A stretch of 64,000 bases of DNA from Arthrobacter ramosus (GCF_039535095.1 NZ_BAAAWN010000001.1:434001-498000); one strand, 5' to 3'; positions 1 to 9,021 are shown, counted from the stretch's first letter. The notes: generated by a model not told the origin, from the letters alone. Numbers and translations: made by a program.

Positions 1-1164
1 GCCGAGCAGGGCGATCTTGGCCTTCGAACGGTCGCCACCGAAGCCCTGCGCGGCGATCCCGGCGTACAAGTCCTTGTCGCGCGCAGCCTCGGCCATCTTC
101 GAGTCCTGCGCCAGCGCCACCAGAACCCGGGGCTCGAGCTGGGAGGCGTCTGCGACGATCAATTTGTGCCCCGGGTCGGCATGCACCGCGCCGCGGATCT
201 GGCGGGGGATCTGCAACGCCCCGCCGCCCCTGGACGCCCAACGGCCGGAAACCACGCCCCCCACCACGTACTCGGGACGGAAACGCCCTTCGCTGACCCA
301 CGCGTCCAGCCACGACCAGCCGTTGGCAGCGAACAAGCGGGAGAGCTTCTTGTACTCCAGTAGTGGCTCGATGGCCGGATGCTTGGATTCCTTGAGTTCC
401 CACTGGCGGGTGGTTTTTACTTCGATGCCGTTCCGGTGCAGGGCACGCATGAGGTCCTGGGGTGAATCAGGATTCAGCTTCGGAGACTGGAGAATCCCGC
501 GAAGCTCGTTGCAAAGAGCCTCCAGCCTGGCTGGCCGGTGGCCGGCGGGAGGCCGGGGACCCAGGTGGCCTTCCAGGATTTCTTCATGCAACGCCTCCTG
601 CCACGGGACACCCGTGAACTGCATTTCGGCGGCGATCATGGCACCGGCGGATTCCGCAGCGAGCAGCAGTTTCAGGCGGTGCTGCCGGCCTTCTTCCCTG
701 GAGGCCTGGCCGAGCGCGTGTTGCTGGGCGGCAAACTCGGCCCGGATCTCGTTCAGGCTTGGCTGGGTGCTGCGCGGGACCAAGTCGTCGAACAGCGCGT
801 CCTGCTCGGCGGGCGGCGGGGGAGGCTGGAGGACCCGAGGCGGAACCGGCATTTCGTCGTCTTGCGTGAGTTTTTCCGCGCTGCGGGCATAGCCCGTGTG
901 GGCCGTGAACTCGGAATGGACCAGGATGGCGCGGCAGAGTGTGAGGTCATGGCAACGCTCCAGTTCCACCCCTGCCTGAAGCATCGCCGGGTACCAATCC
1001 TGCGTCCGGTTCCAGACCCAGCGCGGACGACTCTTCTCCAACACGCTTACGACGCCGGCCAGCTCGGCCTTTCGTACGAGCCGCGGCTCCGCCACGGCTA
1101 CTCCGGCAGCATCGCTTTCCTGAATAGCTGCGCCGTCTGGATGGGCGGCGAGCAGCAGGTACAT
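1..1164 (-). CDS. Bifunctional 3'-5' exonuclease/DNA polymerase, family A (5' part only)
   Basis: Reading leftward from the ATG at 1164, the frame stays open for 388 codons and runs off the window edge, so the C-terminal polymerase half is missing. Visible near the edge is DASQLEPR (about residue 339), the counterpart of polymerase motif A (DYSQIELR in Pol I), preceded by GGVVSGRWASRGGGALQIP, which resembles the template/nucleotide-binding segment of family-A polymerases. The N-terminal half matches the degenerate exonuclease-like part of the short actinobacterial polymerases annotated as bifunctional 3'-5' exonuclease/DNA polymerase. These differ from the main PolA, which is longer and carries a 5' nuclease. 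The product presumably acts in DNA repair synthesis. It is divergent from the Tad operon, with about 200 bp between them. The family is confident; whether the exonuclease is active cannot be judged here. Confidence 0.85.
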   Translation of the reverse strand, partial: MYLLLAAHPDGAAIQESDAAGVAVAEPRLVRKAELAGVVSVLEKSRPRWVWNRTQDWYPAMLQAGVELERCHDLTLCRAILVHSEFTAHTGYARSAEKLTQDDEMPVPPRVLQPPPPPAEQDALFDDLVPRSTQPSLNEIRAEFAAQQHALGQASREEGRQHRLKLLLAAESAGAMIAAEMQFTGVPWQEALHEEILEGHLGPRPPAGHRPARLEALCNELRGILQSPKLNPDSPQDLMRALHRNGIEVKTTRQWELKESKHPAIEPLLEYKKLSRLFAANGWSWLDAWVSEGRFRPEYVVGGVVSGRWASRGGGALQIPRQIRGAVHADPGHKLIVADASQLEPRVLVALAQDSKMAEAARDKDLYAGIAAQGFGGDRSKAKIALLG

Positions 1165-1206
1165 GCTGACAATTCTGCCCTGTGAATCAGTGGAACCTTG
1201 CACTTT

Positions 1207-1225
1207 GCGGACAGCTGCCGTCCGC
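1207..1225. repeat. Small hairpin in polymerase/tad divergent intergenic
   Basis: GCGGAC-AGCTGCC-GTCCGC is a perfect 6-bp inverted repeat between the two divergent genes. It is followed by two copies of GCTTCCGTCCGG. It could be an operator or a leader hairpin of the tad operon. Function is not known. Confidence 0.35.
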
Positions 1226-1362
1226 GATGCTTCTGGCGCTTCCGTCCGGGGTGCTTCCGTCCGGAACGCGGACTCGTCCCCCACAGGGGTTGTTGTGGTT
1301 GCTTTTCCACATATGCCGATACGGGCCTTCAACGCTCGTGGCGAAACGGAGAGAGTGGCTTC

Positions 1363-2595
1363 ATGAGCGGGCAACATCTCGAGCGGAACCACAACAGCGG
1401 TGCAAGCGGGGTCGGGCCCAATGGCGCGGGCGGCTCGACGGCGCTTCAACGTGGCCGCCCTCGGCCCGGAAGGCCCGGTCCACGGCCCGGAAGGCCCGGT
1501 CCACGGTCCGGACCGGAGCCCGACCCGGTGTCCGGAGAGCCCTGGCTTCCACCAAGTTCCGGGGAAGTTCTTTTGGTGACAGGAAACGTCAGGTTACAAG
1601 CCGAAGCAGAAAGGATCGCGGCCGCTGTCGGTGTCGGTCTCCGGACAGTCGTCGATTCATCCGCTGCCTCGCCCATGTGGGACACCGCAGGGATAGTGCT
1701 TCTTGGCAGCGATGTCCGCGAACTTCCGCCCCGTCGTCGTGCACCTTCCGTCTTGCTGGGCCTCAACGGTGAAGGGGACTCTTTGTGGCAATTGGGAGCG
1801 GCGCTGGGGGCCGAACGCGTGGCTGTATTGCCGGAAGCTGCAGCCTGGCTGGCTGAGCACCTCGGTAGGTCCCGCGATCCGGACCCCGGAGGATTGCTGC
1901 TTGGCGTGACGGGAGGATGCGGCGGTGCTGGCGCGTCCACGGCTGCGGTCTGGCTGGCCCAGGAAGCGGCCGTCCACGGAGTCCGGACACTGCTGGTTGA
2001 TGGGGATTCCCGGGGAGGGGGTCTTGAGCTTTGCCTGGCCGCTGAAGATGCGCCAGGGCTGCGCTGGCCCGATCTTGCGGGTGCCAGCGGCAGCATCGGC
2101 ACCGGGCAGCTCAGCGACTCACTTCCCGTAGCCGGAGGATTCTCCTTCTTGTCTTGGCCGGGCAGTCGCGACCGTTCCCCGGACGTGGAGCCCGGGGCCG
2201 TCGCGGCTGTCCTTGATGCGGCGCGGCGGGGATTTGAACTGATCATTGTCGATATCGGCCGCGGAACAGAATCGCTTGGCAGCTTCGCCTGGGACTGCGA
2301 CAGGATCCTTCTTGTGGCACCGGCCCAACTCCGCGCAGCAGTCGCTACGGCCCGGCTTCTCCAGGAGCTGCCGCCCGTGGACACAGCCCTGGTGATCCGG
2401 GGGAATGCCGGTGCGGCCCTGGACGGACCGCTCATCGCCGAATCGCTGGGCCTGCCCCTTCACTGCGTGCTCCCCGAACTCCGCGGTACTGCCGCGGCGG
2501 CTGAACTCGGACGCCTTCTGGAATTCGGCAAGCGCAAGGCCGTGCGTCGTTTTGCGGAATCCGTCCTTCAACTACTCGACGACGGCGCAGTATGA
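1363..2595 (+). CDS. ssd: Septum site-determining protein Ssd / CpaE-like P-loop ATPase of the Tad locus
   Basis: A 410-residue MinD/ParA-superfamily protein. A low-complexity Gly/Pro/Arg leader (about residues 1-50, with a duplicated PGRPGPR unit) is followed by a receiver-like region, then a deviant P-loop GVTGGCGGAGAST near residue 183 and a Walker-B-like LIIVDIGRG near 293. In actinobacteria this family (Ssd, Rv3660c in M. tuberculosis) always precedes tadA. It has been linked both to septum regulation and to pilus positioning like CpaE. The start at 1363 is chosen because GGAGAG lies 9-14 bases upstream. The open frame continues to 1198, but that extension is in the intergenic hairpin region. 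The stop overlaps the tadA start (ATGA at 2592-2595), so the two are translationally coupled. Confidence 0.85.
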   Translation: MSGQHLERNHNSGASGVGPNGAGGSTALQRGRPRPGRPGPRPGRPGPRSGPEPDPVSGEPWLPPSSGEVLLVTGNVRLQAEAERIAAAVGVGLRTVVDSSAASPMWDTAGIVLLGSDVRELPPRRRAPSVLLGLNGEGDSLWQLGAALGAERVAVLPEAAAWLAEHLGRSRDPDPGGLLLGVTGGCGGAGASTAAVWLAQEAAVHGVRTLLVDGDSRGGGLELCLAAEDAPGLRWPDLAGASGSIGTGQLSDSLPVAGGFSFLSWPGSRDRSPDVEPGAVAAVLDAARRGFELIIVDIGRGTESLGSFAWDCDRILLVAPAQLRAAVATARLLQELPPVDTALVIRGNAGAALDGPLIAESLGLPLHCVLPELRGTAAAAELGRLLEFGKRKAVRRFAESVLQLLDDGAV

Positions 2596-3845
2596 GCGCC
2601 TCAGCATTCCCAAGCGGCGAGCGCCGACGCAATACCCGGCTTTTGGACGCCGCGCTCCTTGAAGCCGTGCGGGAAACCGTCATGGCCGACGCCGGACCGG
2701 TCACTCCGTCGCGCGTGGCAGCGGCCGTCCACGCCACGGGCAGGCTCCTCGGAACCGTTGGGGCGCTCGCCGCCGTCGAATCGATCAGCGCAGAACTGAG
2801 CGGACTTGGACCTCTCCAAGAGCTTGCACGCGATGGCGCCGTGACGGACATTTTCGTGAATGGCCCGGACTCGGTGTGGTTCGACCGCGGCAACGGGCTG
2901 GAACGGGCACGGGTGCATTTCGACGGCGAACCTCAGATCCGTGCCTTGGCCTCCCGCCTTGTGGCGGCGGGCGGGCGTCGCTTGGACGACGGTTCGCCGT
3001 GCGTCGATGTCCGTCTCGACGGCGGATACCGGGTGCACGCAGTACTGCCTCCGATTTCCACCGCCGGAACCTTGTTGTCCGTGCGGATTCGGCGCGAGGA
3101 GGTTTTCTCGATGGACGAGTTGCGTGCGGGAGGCATGTTCGGGGCGCCCGTCCAGCAGGTGCTGCAGGCCATGGTTGACTGCAGGCTGAGCTTCCTGATC
3201 AGTGGGGCCACCGGTTCCGGGAAGACCACATTGCTGTCCACGATGCTCGGCTTGAGTAGCCCGCGCGATCGGCTCGTCCTGATTGAAGACGCTTCGGAGC
3301 TGAACCCGGTGCACCCGCACGTGGTTTCCCTTGAGTCCAGGCACGGGAACCTTGAAGGCGGTGGCGCACTCGACCTTGGCGAACTCGTTCGGCAGGCGCT
3401 GCGGATGCGGCCGGACCGGTTGATCGTGGGCGAGTGCCGCGGTGCCGAAGTCCGTGAGCTGTTGACGGCACTCAATACCGGCCATGCAGGTGGCGGCGGA
3501 ACAATCCATGCCAACACCGCCTCCGCAGTCCCGGCGAGGCTCGTGGCCTTGGGCGCCCTCGCAGGCTTGAGCCGGGAAGCGGTTCAACTGCAGCTTTCAA
3601 CGGCATTGGATGCAGTGGTCCACGTCGAACGGACGCCTGCCGGAAGGAGAGTGTCCTGCATTGGATTGTTGGCGGAGGACGCGTCTGCCCAATCGATCGT
3701 GCCCGCTGTCGAACTGCGGGCGGGTGCCGCCGTTGCCGGCCCGGCGTGGAGTGACCTCGCAGCGCGCCTTGAGCTGGATCCCGGGCTCCTTCCTGGGCCC
3801 CTGGGACCGTTTTCCCGAGCGGATCACCTTGGGGCGATTGCGTGA
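2592..3845 (+). CDS. tadA: TadA/CpaF-family type II/IV secretion ATPase
   Basis: A 417-residue hexameric ATPase expected to power assembly of a Tad/Flp pilus or secretion system at the inner face of the membrane. Walker A GATGSGKTT lies near residue 205. The Asp-box/Walker-B region is RLIVGECRGAEV near 276-287, and the His-box GHAGGGGTIHANTA follows. The N-terminal CpaF-type domain includes GPLQELARDGAVTDIFVNGP. Length is normal for the family. The gene overlaps ssd by 4 bp upstream and tadB by 4 bp downstream (GTGA), consistent with one polycistronic, coupled unit. Homolog of Rv3659c by gene order. Confidence 0.95.
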   Translation: MSASAFPSGERRRNTRLLDAALLEAVRETVMADAGPVTPSRVAAAVHATGRLLGTVGALAAVESISAELSGLGPLQELARDGAVTDIFVNGPDSVWFDRGNGLERARVHFDGEPQIRALASRLVAAGGRRLDDGSPCVDVRLDGGYRVHAVLPPISTAGTLLSVRIRREEVFSMDELRAGGMFGAPVQQVLQAMVDCRLSFLISGATGSGKTTLLSTMLGLSSPRDRLVLIEDASELNPVHPHVVSLESRHGNLEGGGALDLGELVRQALRMRPDRLIVGECRGAEVRELLTALNTGHAGGGGTIHANTASAVPARLVALGALAGLSREAVQLQLSTALDAVVHVERTPAGRRVSCIGLLAEDASAQSIVPAVELRAGAAVAGPAWSDLAARLELDPGLLPGPLGPFSRADHLGAIA

Positions 3846-4681
3846 GTGGATTCCTCATTCTCGTCCTGGCGGCCGCTGCGTGGGGGATCTTCCAACCGTC
3901 CCGGCGGCTTGGCAAACGGGTAGTGCGCGCTCTGTCTGGTGCTCCCTCGACTCGGCCCGGGCCTGGGCCCGTGGCTGGGGCTGGGGCCATGGCTGGGGCT
4001 GGGGCCATGGCGCGCATGCCGCGGAGACGCTCTCGCGCGGACGCATTGCCGCTAACCGTACTCGTACAGCAGTTGGCCGCTCTCCTCCGGGGTGGCCGTT
4101 CGACGTCGAGGCTGTGGGAGGAACTCTGGATGGTGCATGAAGCGAAGGATCACCGCATTGGTCCGGGCGACTCGGAGGTCCTCAAGGCCCGAGGAAAGGA
4201 CCCGGGATTGCGCAAGCTATCATCTGGGTCTCTTCAAGTTCTCGCAGCAGCCCAGGCGGCCTCGATGATGGGGACATCGGTCGCCGAAGCCATCAGAACG
4301 TCGTCAGCGAACGATCTTCAGGGCGGGAATTCCGTGGAACGCCGAATCTGGAGAGAACTTGCCGCCTGCCTGGACGTTGCGGAGGCGAGTGGTTGTCCGT
4401 TAGCCGACGTGCTGAGCCGATTCGCCGCCCAACTTGACGCCGAGGACGACGCCGGTGATGCGCGGCAAACTGCCTTGGCCGGCCCGAAAGCCACTTTGCG
4501 CCTTCTGACCTGGCTACCGGTGTTCGGCCTGGGGCTGGGCATGATGCTTGGCGTGGACCCGCTGGAGGTCCTGCTGGCCAACGGAGTCGGATTGGCAGCG
4601 CTCGCGGCTGGCTGCGTCCTGACCGTCATCGGCAGAATCTGGTCATCTCGATTGGTGCGGGCCGCGGTGGGCGTTGACTGA
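3842..4681 (+). CDS. tadB: TadB-like type II secretion F-family membrane protein
   Basis: A 279-residue inner-membrane platform protein of the Tad system. It has one hydrophobic segment at the N-terminus (SGFLILVLAAAAW) and a C-terminal hydrophobic hairpin (LPVFGLGLGMMLGV... VGLAALAAGCVLTVIG), with a soluble T2SSF-type helical region between. The GTG start overlaps the tadA stop. A short Gly/Ala/Met stretch near residues 45-58 comes from two tandem 18-bp DNA units (GGCTGGGGCTGGGGCCAT). Such units can expand or contract by slippage and are absent from typical TadB proteins. Assignment as TadB rather than TadC rests on order: TadB follows TadA. Confidence 0.85.
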   Translation: MSGFLILVLAAAAWGIFQPSRRLGKRVVRALSGAPSTRPGPGPVAGAGAMAGAGAMARMPRRRSRADALPLTVLVQQLAALLRGGRSTSRLWEELWMVHEAKDHRIGPGDSEVLKARGKDPGLRKLSSGSLQVLAAAQAASMMGTSVAEAIRTSSANDLQGGNSVERRIWRELAACLDVAEASGCPLADVLSRFAAQLDAEDDAGDARQTALAGPKATLRLLTWLPVFGLGLGMMLGVDPLEVLLANGVGLAALAAGCVLTVIGRIWSSRLVRAAVGVD

Positions 4682-5313
4682 TGGGCCCGACCTTCCCTGC
4701 CATCGGGGTGTCCCTGGCGTTGATCTTCGCGGCAATTCTCGGGCTGGCGTATCAGGGAAGAACCCGGCGGCGCACAGCCTTGCGGATGCTTCGCGGCTCG
4801 CCCGGGAGCAACGGCCCGCTGAAGAACGCTCGCAGGGACGGGGCCGTAGACGCTCTCCCGAATCCGGAGCGGCAAGAAGGCCTACGCAATGTGCCCATGA
4901 TCCTTGAGTTGGTGGCTGCCATGCTCGAGTCAGGGGCGGGGCTCGGAAGGTCCCTTGAGTTGATCGCCGGATGCGCGTCCCCGCAGCTCAGCCGTTCCCT
5001 GCGAACGGTGGTTGCAGCCCTCGACATCGGAACGGACTGGGAGACGGCATGGCGGAGTTCGGGCCAGAAGTGCATTGAAGCGCGCAGGCTCAAGGATGCG
5101 CTCGCCTTCGCTGCCCTGACCGGAGCGCCATCCTCGGCCATCCTTTATGCCCAGGCAGCACGCCTGCGGCGTGAACAGTTCAGGATGGCAGAGAAGCGCG
5201 CTGCCGCGCTCGGAGTGAAACTCGTGATTCCGCTGGGTCTGTGTTCCTTGCCTGCCTTCATCTGTCTCGGTGTCGTCCCGGTGCTGTTGGCAATGCTTCC
5301 GTCCGGGGGATAG
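4681..5313 (+). CDS. tadC: TadC-like type II secretion F-family membrane protein
   Basis: A 210-residue partner of TadB in the pilus platform. It has an N-terminal transmembrane segment (IGVSLALIFAAILGLAY), a cytoplasmic T2SSF domain (LELVAAMLESGAGLGRSLEL through ALTGAPSSAILYAQAARLRR), and a C-terminal membrane segment (VIPLGLCSLPAFICLGVVPV). The ATG overlaps the tadB TGA (TGATG). A gap of 147 bp separates it from the pilin-like gene, so the pilin may have its own transcript start or a processed, more abundant message. Confidence 0.88.
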   Translation: MGPTFPAIGVSLALIFAAILGLAYQGRTRRRTALRMLRGSPGSNGPLKNARRDGAVDALPNPERQEGLRNVPMILELVAAMLESGAGLGRSLELIAGCASPQLSRSLRTVVAALDIGTDWETAWRSSGQKCIEARRLKDALAFAALTGAPSSAILYAQAARLRREQFRMAEKRAAALGVKLVIPLGLCSLPAFICLGVVPVLLAMLPSGG

Positions 5314-5460
5314 CCGGCAGGCCCGCCCGAGTTTCCCTCCACACAAACGATCAGAAGCGAGTTTTCCACTTAGGAGACTTGGGGACTTTCGAAGCCTCGA
5401 TACCGACGGAAGAGTCGAAGTACAGCCGGCAGCCACGCCGGCGCGAAGAAAGGAACTGAA

Positions 5461-5823
5461 ATGAACACAACCGTCGACCCCGTCCATACCGCACTGGCCC
5501 TCGCCCAGGCAGCTCCTCCTCGGCGGGAGGCCGAGGTCCTCGAACTGTTCCCGGGCTCGTCGGTAAGCAGGACTGGTCGGCTGCCAACCCACCTCCATTC
5601 CAATGCTGAAACAGTCCGTGCGCGGTCCAGCGACGATTCTTCCGCTCCGAAACGGTCGAAGAAGCGGCCCAGCGGGTCCGAGCTTGGCATGGCAACGGCC
5701 GAGTATGCCATTGCCACGCTTGCGGCAGTGGGCTTCGCCGGACTCCTGGTGGTCATCCTTCGCAGCGAGGAAGTACGTGGCTTCCTCCTCAACCTCATTC
5801 GCAGCGCACTCTCCCTGCCATGA
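5461..5823 (+). CDS. DUF4244 protein, Flp-pilin-like subunit
   Basis: A 120-residue protein whose C-terminal 45 residues are pilin-like: GMATAEYAIATLAAVGFAG begins with the Gly-x-x-x-x-Glu arrangement of type-IV-pilin/Flp processing sites and leads into one hydrophobic helix. The first 75 residues are unusually long and Pro/Arg-rich for a prepilin leader. DUF4244 proteins occupy this place in actinobacterial Tad loci and are the presumed major pilin (Rv3656c equivalent). AAGGAACTGA upstream is a good ribosome-binding site. No prepilin peptidase (TadV) gene is in the window. The stop overlaps the next start (ATGA). Confidence 0.85.
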   Translation: MNTTVDPVHTALALAQAAPPRREAEVLELFPGSSVSRTGRLPTHLHSNAETVRARSSDDSSAPKRSKKRPSGSELGMATAEYAIATLAAVGFAGLLVVILRSEEVRGFLLNLIRSALSLP

Positions 5824-6308
5824 CACCGCGCCGGGGTTCTAAGCGAGATGTTTTCCCTGAGAGGGACAACGGTGCCGTCACTGCGGAATTCGCCGTGGCC
5901 CTACCCACCGTCCTGCTTCTTTTGGCCTTGCTTCTGGCAGGATCGGCCGCTGGAATTACGCAGCTTCGCTTGGAAGAGGCGGCCAGGGCAGGAGCCAGGG
6001 CCCTCGCCCGCGGAGATGGCCACGCGGCCGTAGACGGAATCGTTCGAAGACTGGCAGGCGATGCCGCCTCGGTCGTCATTGCGGAAGACGGCGAATGGAT
6101 AAACGTCACAGTCTCCGCCCGGGCCGTCGGCCCGTTGGGCTCTCTCATCCCGTGGTGGCTTTCGGCGACGGCATCTGCAAGGGGAGAAGCCCCGCAGTCG
6201 TCAGCAGCCACTGCGCCCCTCCTCGCCGTCGGAGGCGGCGTTGTGGACTTCAACGAGGCTATGCCGTTGCTTGGGCTCCAAGCCGCCGTGAAAGAGGTCG
6301 CGGCGTGA
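5820..6308 (+). CDS. tadE: TadE-family pilus assembly protein
   Basis: A 162-residue pseudopilin-like protein. After a short basic leader comes GAVTAEFAVALPTVLLLLALLLAG, the TadE signature: Gly, then Glu five residues on, followed by a single transmembrane helix. The rest is a predicted extracytoplasmic domain with the usual RLEEAARAGARALARGD segment. TadE-like minor pseudopilins support Flp pilus assembly. It is coupled to both neighbours by 4-bp overlaps (ATGA upstream, GTGA downstream). Confidence 0.9.
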   Translation: MTPRRGSKRDVFPERDNGAVTAEFAVALPTVLLLLALLLAGSAAGITQLRLEEAARAGARALARGDGHAAVDGIVRRLAGDAASVVIAEDGEWINVTVSARAVGPLGSLIPWWLSATASARGEAPQSSAATAPLLAVGGGVVDFNEAMPLLGLQAAVKEVAA

Positions 6309-6682
6309 GGGTTGGTATCGCCCGCGTCGGCGATGGTTGTCGCGAGGCGGAGCACGGCTCGGGAACCGTTCTGGCCGTTGTCCTGGGCTTTGTTGTCATG
6401 ATCTGCATGGCGGCGGCGTTGACCATGGCCCAGGCCATGGCGATGGCCCACCGCGCAGCATCTGCCGCCGATCTCGCTGCCCTCGCAGGAGCTGACGCGG
6501 CCCGCGGCCTGACAACCGGAGATCCTTGCGTGGTCGCCAGCGAAACGGCTGCGCGGCACGGAGCCTCGTTGTCGGCTTGCAGAGTGGGCGAAGGCGGGAT
6601 CGTAGAGATCCGCACTGAGCTGGACCGCGGCGCAGTCTTCGGGACCGCAACCGGCCGCTCTCGGGCCGGGCCGCCTCCTTAA
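6305..6682 (+). CDS. TadE-like protein of the helicase/secretion neighbourhood (TadF/G-like)
   Basis: A 125-residue protein with EHGSGTVLAVVLGFVVMICMAAALTMAQAM-type N-terminus: a Gly cleavage position followed by one transmembrane helix. HRAASAADLAALAGADAARG follows, which is characteristic of the small Tad proteins found next to the DEAH helicase in actinobacteria (Rv3655c/Rv3654c type). The GTG start at 6305 is preferred over the open upstream frame to 6095 because it overlaps the tadE stop as GTGA. Its last 4 bases overlap the 3' end of the convergent helicase gene, leaving no room for a terminator between them. Confidence 0.82.
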   Translation: MRVGIARVGDGCREAEHGSGTVLAVVLGFVVMICMAAALTMAQAMAMAHRAASAADLAALAGADAARGLTTGDPCVVASETAARHGASLSACRVGEGGIVEIRTELDRGAVFGTATGRSRAGPPP

Positions 6683-9021
6683 GCCGCGTCCCGCAGGAGC
6701 ACGTCGATCAGGGTGACCGCGGCGTCCTTGTCCAGTGGATTGTTCTTGTTGCCGCATTTGGGGGACTGGACGCAGGAAGGGCAGCCGGTGTCACACTCGC
6801 ATGCTTTGATGGCGTCCCTTGTGGCGGTCAACCACACTTTGGCCTTCTCGAAGCCACGCTCGGCAAATCCTGCACCGCCTGGATGACCGTCGTAGACAAA
6901 GATCGTGGGAACTCCGGTGTCGGCGTGGAGCGCTGTTGAGACTCCACCGATATCCCAACGGTCACTTGAAGCGACCAGAGGGAGAAGCCCGATGGCGGCG
7001 TGCTCGGCGGCGTGAAGCGCGCCCGGGAACTGGGCTTCGACAAGGCCCGCGCCAGTCAGCGAACGGTTGTGAACCACGAACCATACCGCCTTGGTGAAGA
7101 GATCCCTGGCCCCGAGCTCCAGCGGTTCTTCCCCCAAAACCTCATTGGAAATCAGTGCCTTACGTTGGAAGGAGACCACCTGTGTTGTTACCCTCACTTC
7201 GCCGAAGTGGACCGCGATATCCCCCCATTCCATGGTCCGGAGAGTCTGCAGGACCTCGATCTGCGTCACGTCCCGTGCTGTGGTGTAGTAGTCCGGGTTG
7301 GTTCGACGAACCACCACGCAGTGGTCTTCTTCGTTCAGTTCCTCGACCAAGTAACTGTCGCCTTGGTGCACATAGATCGCACCGGTGTGCGCCTGGTAGT
7401 GCGTCTGTGGCGAGTCCATGGTGCCCAACAGGGAGCCAGTCTCGGAGTCCACGATGCTTACGGGGCCGCCGCCATCTGCGCGGAGATTCACCATGGCCGC
7501 GGCGCTCTCGGGGTGGGTCCAGAACCAGCCCGCAGGGCGTTTCCTCAGGTACCCCTGCTCCACCAGCTGATTCAGCAGGGACTCGGACGTTGGACCGAAC
7601 AGGTCAAGTTCAGCCACGCCGATCGGGAGCTCGGCCGCCGCCGCGCACAGATGGGGGCCGAGCACGTAGGGATTTCCGGGATCGAAGACCGTGGCCTCGA
7701 CTGACACATCAAAGATCGCCTCCGGATGGTTGACGAGGTATGTGTCCAAGGGATCGTCGCTGGCCACGAATGCGGCGATGGCGTCTTGGCCCGCGCGGCC
7801 TGCCCGTCCGATCTGTTGGAACAGGGACGCCCTTGTCCCGGGCCAGCCAGCTACCAGCACTGCGTCGAGCCCGGAAATGTCGATACCCAATTCCAATGCG
7901 GACGTGCTGGAGACGCCAAGCAGCTCACCGGAACGCAGAGCCTTTTCCAAAGCCCGTCTCTCCTCGGGGAGATAGCCGGAGCGGTACGCAGCAACACGCT
8001 GGGGCAGGCTGGGGTCCACCTCATCGAGGAGGCGCTTGGTGATAGACGAAATAGTTTCTGCACCGCGCCTGGATTTGATGAAGGCGATGGTCCGTACACG
8101 GGAGGACACCAGATTGGCCAGCAAGTCCGCGGTCTCGGCCACGGCGGTCCTGCGGGATTTTGCCCCGTTTTCGCCCTTCAGCTCGGTCAGGGCTGGTTCC
8201 CAAAAAGCCACCGTCGTGGAGCCATGCGGTGAACAGTCTTCGGAAACTTCGCGGACGGGGGTGCCGATGAGCCGGGCAAAGGACGTGCCGGGGTCCGACG
8301 CTGTCGCCGACGCCGCAATGAATACCGGTTCAGGAAACGAGGTGCCGGCACCGTAGTAGGCGCAGATTCGCCGGAGCCTCCGCATGAGGTTGGCGACGTG
8401 GGACCCGAACACCCCACGGTAGCTGTGGGCCTCGTCCACGATGACGTACCGCAGCCTGCGGAAAAAGCGGGCCCACCACGTGTGGTTGGGCAGGATCCCG
8501 AAGTGCAGCATGTCGGGATTGGCGAGGATGAAGTTGGCGTGATCGCGGATCCAGCGACGCTGGGACTGCTCGGTATCGCCGTCGTACGTTTCCGCCCGGA
8601 CCGTAGGGAGCTTGAGTGCACGGATCGCTGCCAGCTGGTCGGCTGCAAGGGCTTTGGTGGGAGAGAGATACAGGGTGACGGCACCGTCGTCGTGGATCTT
8701 GCCCGGCTCGGACAGCACCCGCAACTCGGAACGATGGATCGCGTCGAGGGCGGGCAGCTGGTAGGCAAGCGACTTGCCGGAGGCGGTCCCCGTGGCAATG
8801 ACGACGTTTTGGCCCGAGTGGGCGAGCTCGGCTGCTTCGATCTGGTGCCGGTACGGCTCGTGGATGCCCAAGGCTCCGTAGGCGGCAACGACATCGGGAT
8901 GCGCCCAGCCCGGCCATGACTCGTGGATCGCCTGGCGCGCCGGAATAATGCGGACATGTCGCAACTGCTCCGGGTCCGGGCTCCTGCCCAGAAGGGAGAT
9001 CATCGATTCAGTTGCGTTCAC
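6679..9021 (-). CDS. DEAD/DEAH-box helicase with C-terminal DUF1998 (MrfA/Hrq1-like)
   Basis: A 780-residue superfamily 2 helicase. Walker A ATGTASGKS is at 76-84 and the DEAH box at 196-199. Helicase-C motifs are SSTSALELGIDISGLDAVL and QQIGRAGRAGQ. The C-terminal DUF1998 region ends with a cysteine cluster, CECDTGCPSCVQSPKC (from about 741). The four-Cys DUF1998 domain defines the MrfA (B. subtilis YprA)/Hrq1 group, which in B. subtilis removes mitomycin C adducts together with the nuclease MrfB. No mrfB lies nearby. The GTG start at 9021 is used; ATG at 9003 is possible. Rv3649 is the equivalent by position, and the helicase-tad pairing is conserved, though no functional link is known. Confidence 0.9.
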   Translation of the reverse strand: MNATESMISLLGRSPDPEQLRHVRIIPARQAIHESWPGWAHPDVVAAYGALGIHEPYRHQIEAAELAHSGQNVVIATGTASGKSLAYQLPALDAIHRSELRVLSEPGKIHDDGAVTLYLSPTKALAADQLAAIRALKLPTVRAETYDGDTEQSQRRWIRDHANFILANPDMLHFGILPNHTWWARFFRRLRYVIVDEAHSYRGVFGSHVANLMRRLRRICAYYGAGTSFPEPVFIAASATASDPGTSFARLIGTPVREVSEDCSPHGSTTVAFWEPALTELKGENGAKSRRTAVAETADLLANLVSSRVRTIAFIKSRRGAETISSITKRLLDEVDPSLPQRVAAYRSGYLPEERRALEKALRSGELLGVSSTSALELGIDISGLDAVLVAGWPGTRASLFQQIGRAGRAGQDAIAAFVASDDPLDTYLVNHPEAIFDVSVEATVFDPGNPYVLGPHLCAAAAELPIGVAELDLFGPTSESLLNQLVEQGYLRKRPAGWFWTHPESAAAMVNLRADGGGPVSIVDSETGSLLGTMDSPQTHYQAHTGAIYVHQGDSYLVEELNEEDHCVVVRRTNPDYYTTARDVTQIEVLQTLRTMEWGDIAVHFGEVRVTTQVVSFQRKALISNEVLGEEPLELGARDLFTKAVWFVVHNRSLTGAGLVEAQFPGALHAAEHAAIGLLPLVASSDRWDIGGVSTALHADTGVPTIFVYDGHPGGAGFAERGFEKAKVWLTATRDAIKACECDTGCPSCVQSPKCGNKNNPLDKDAAVTLIDVLLRDAA

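Noticed and set aside
1446..2435. 329-codon open frame on the minus strand inside ssd
   Set aside because: Ser/Arg/Pro-rich shadow; the plus strand carries the P-loop and is coupled to tadA.
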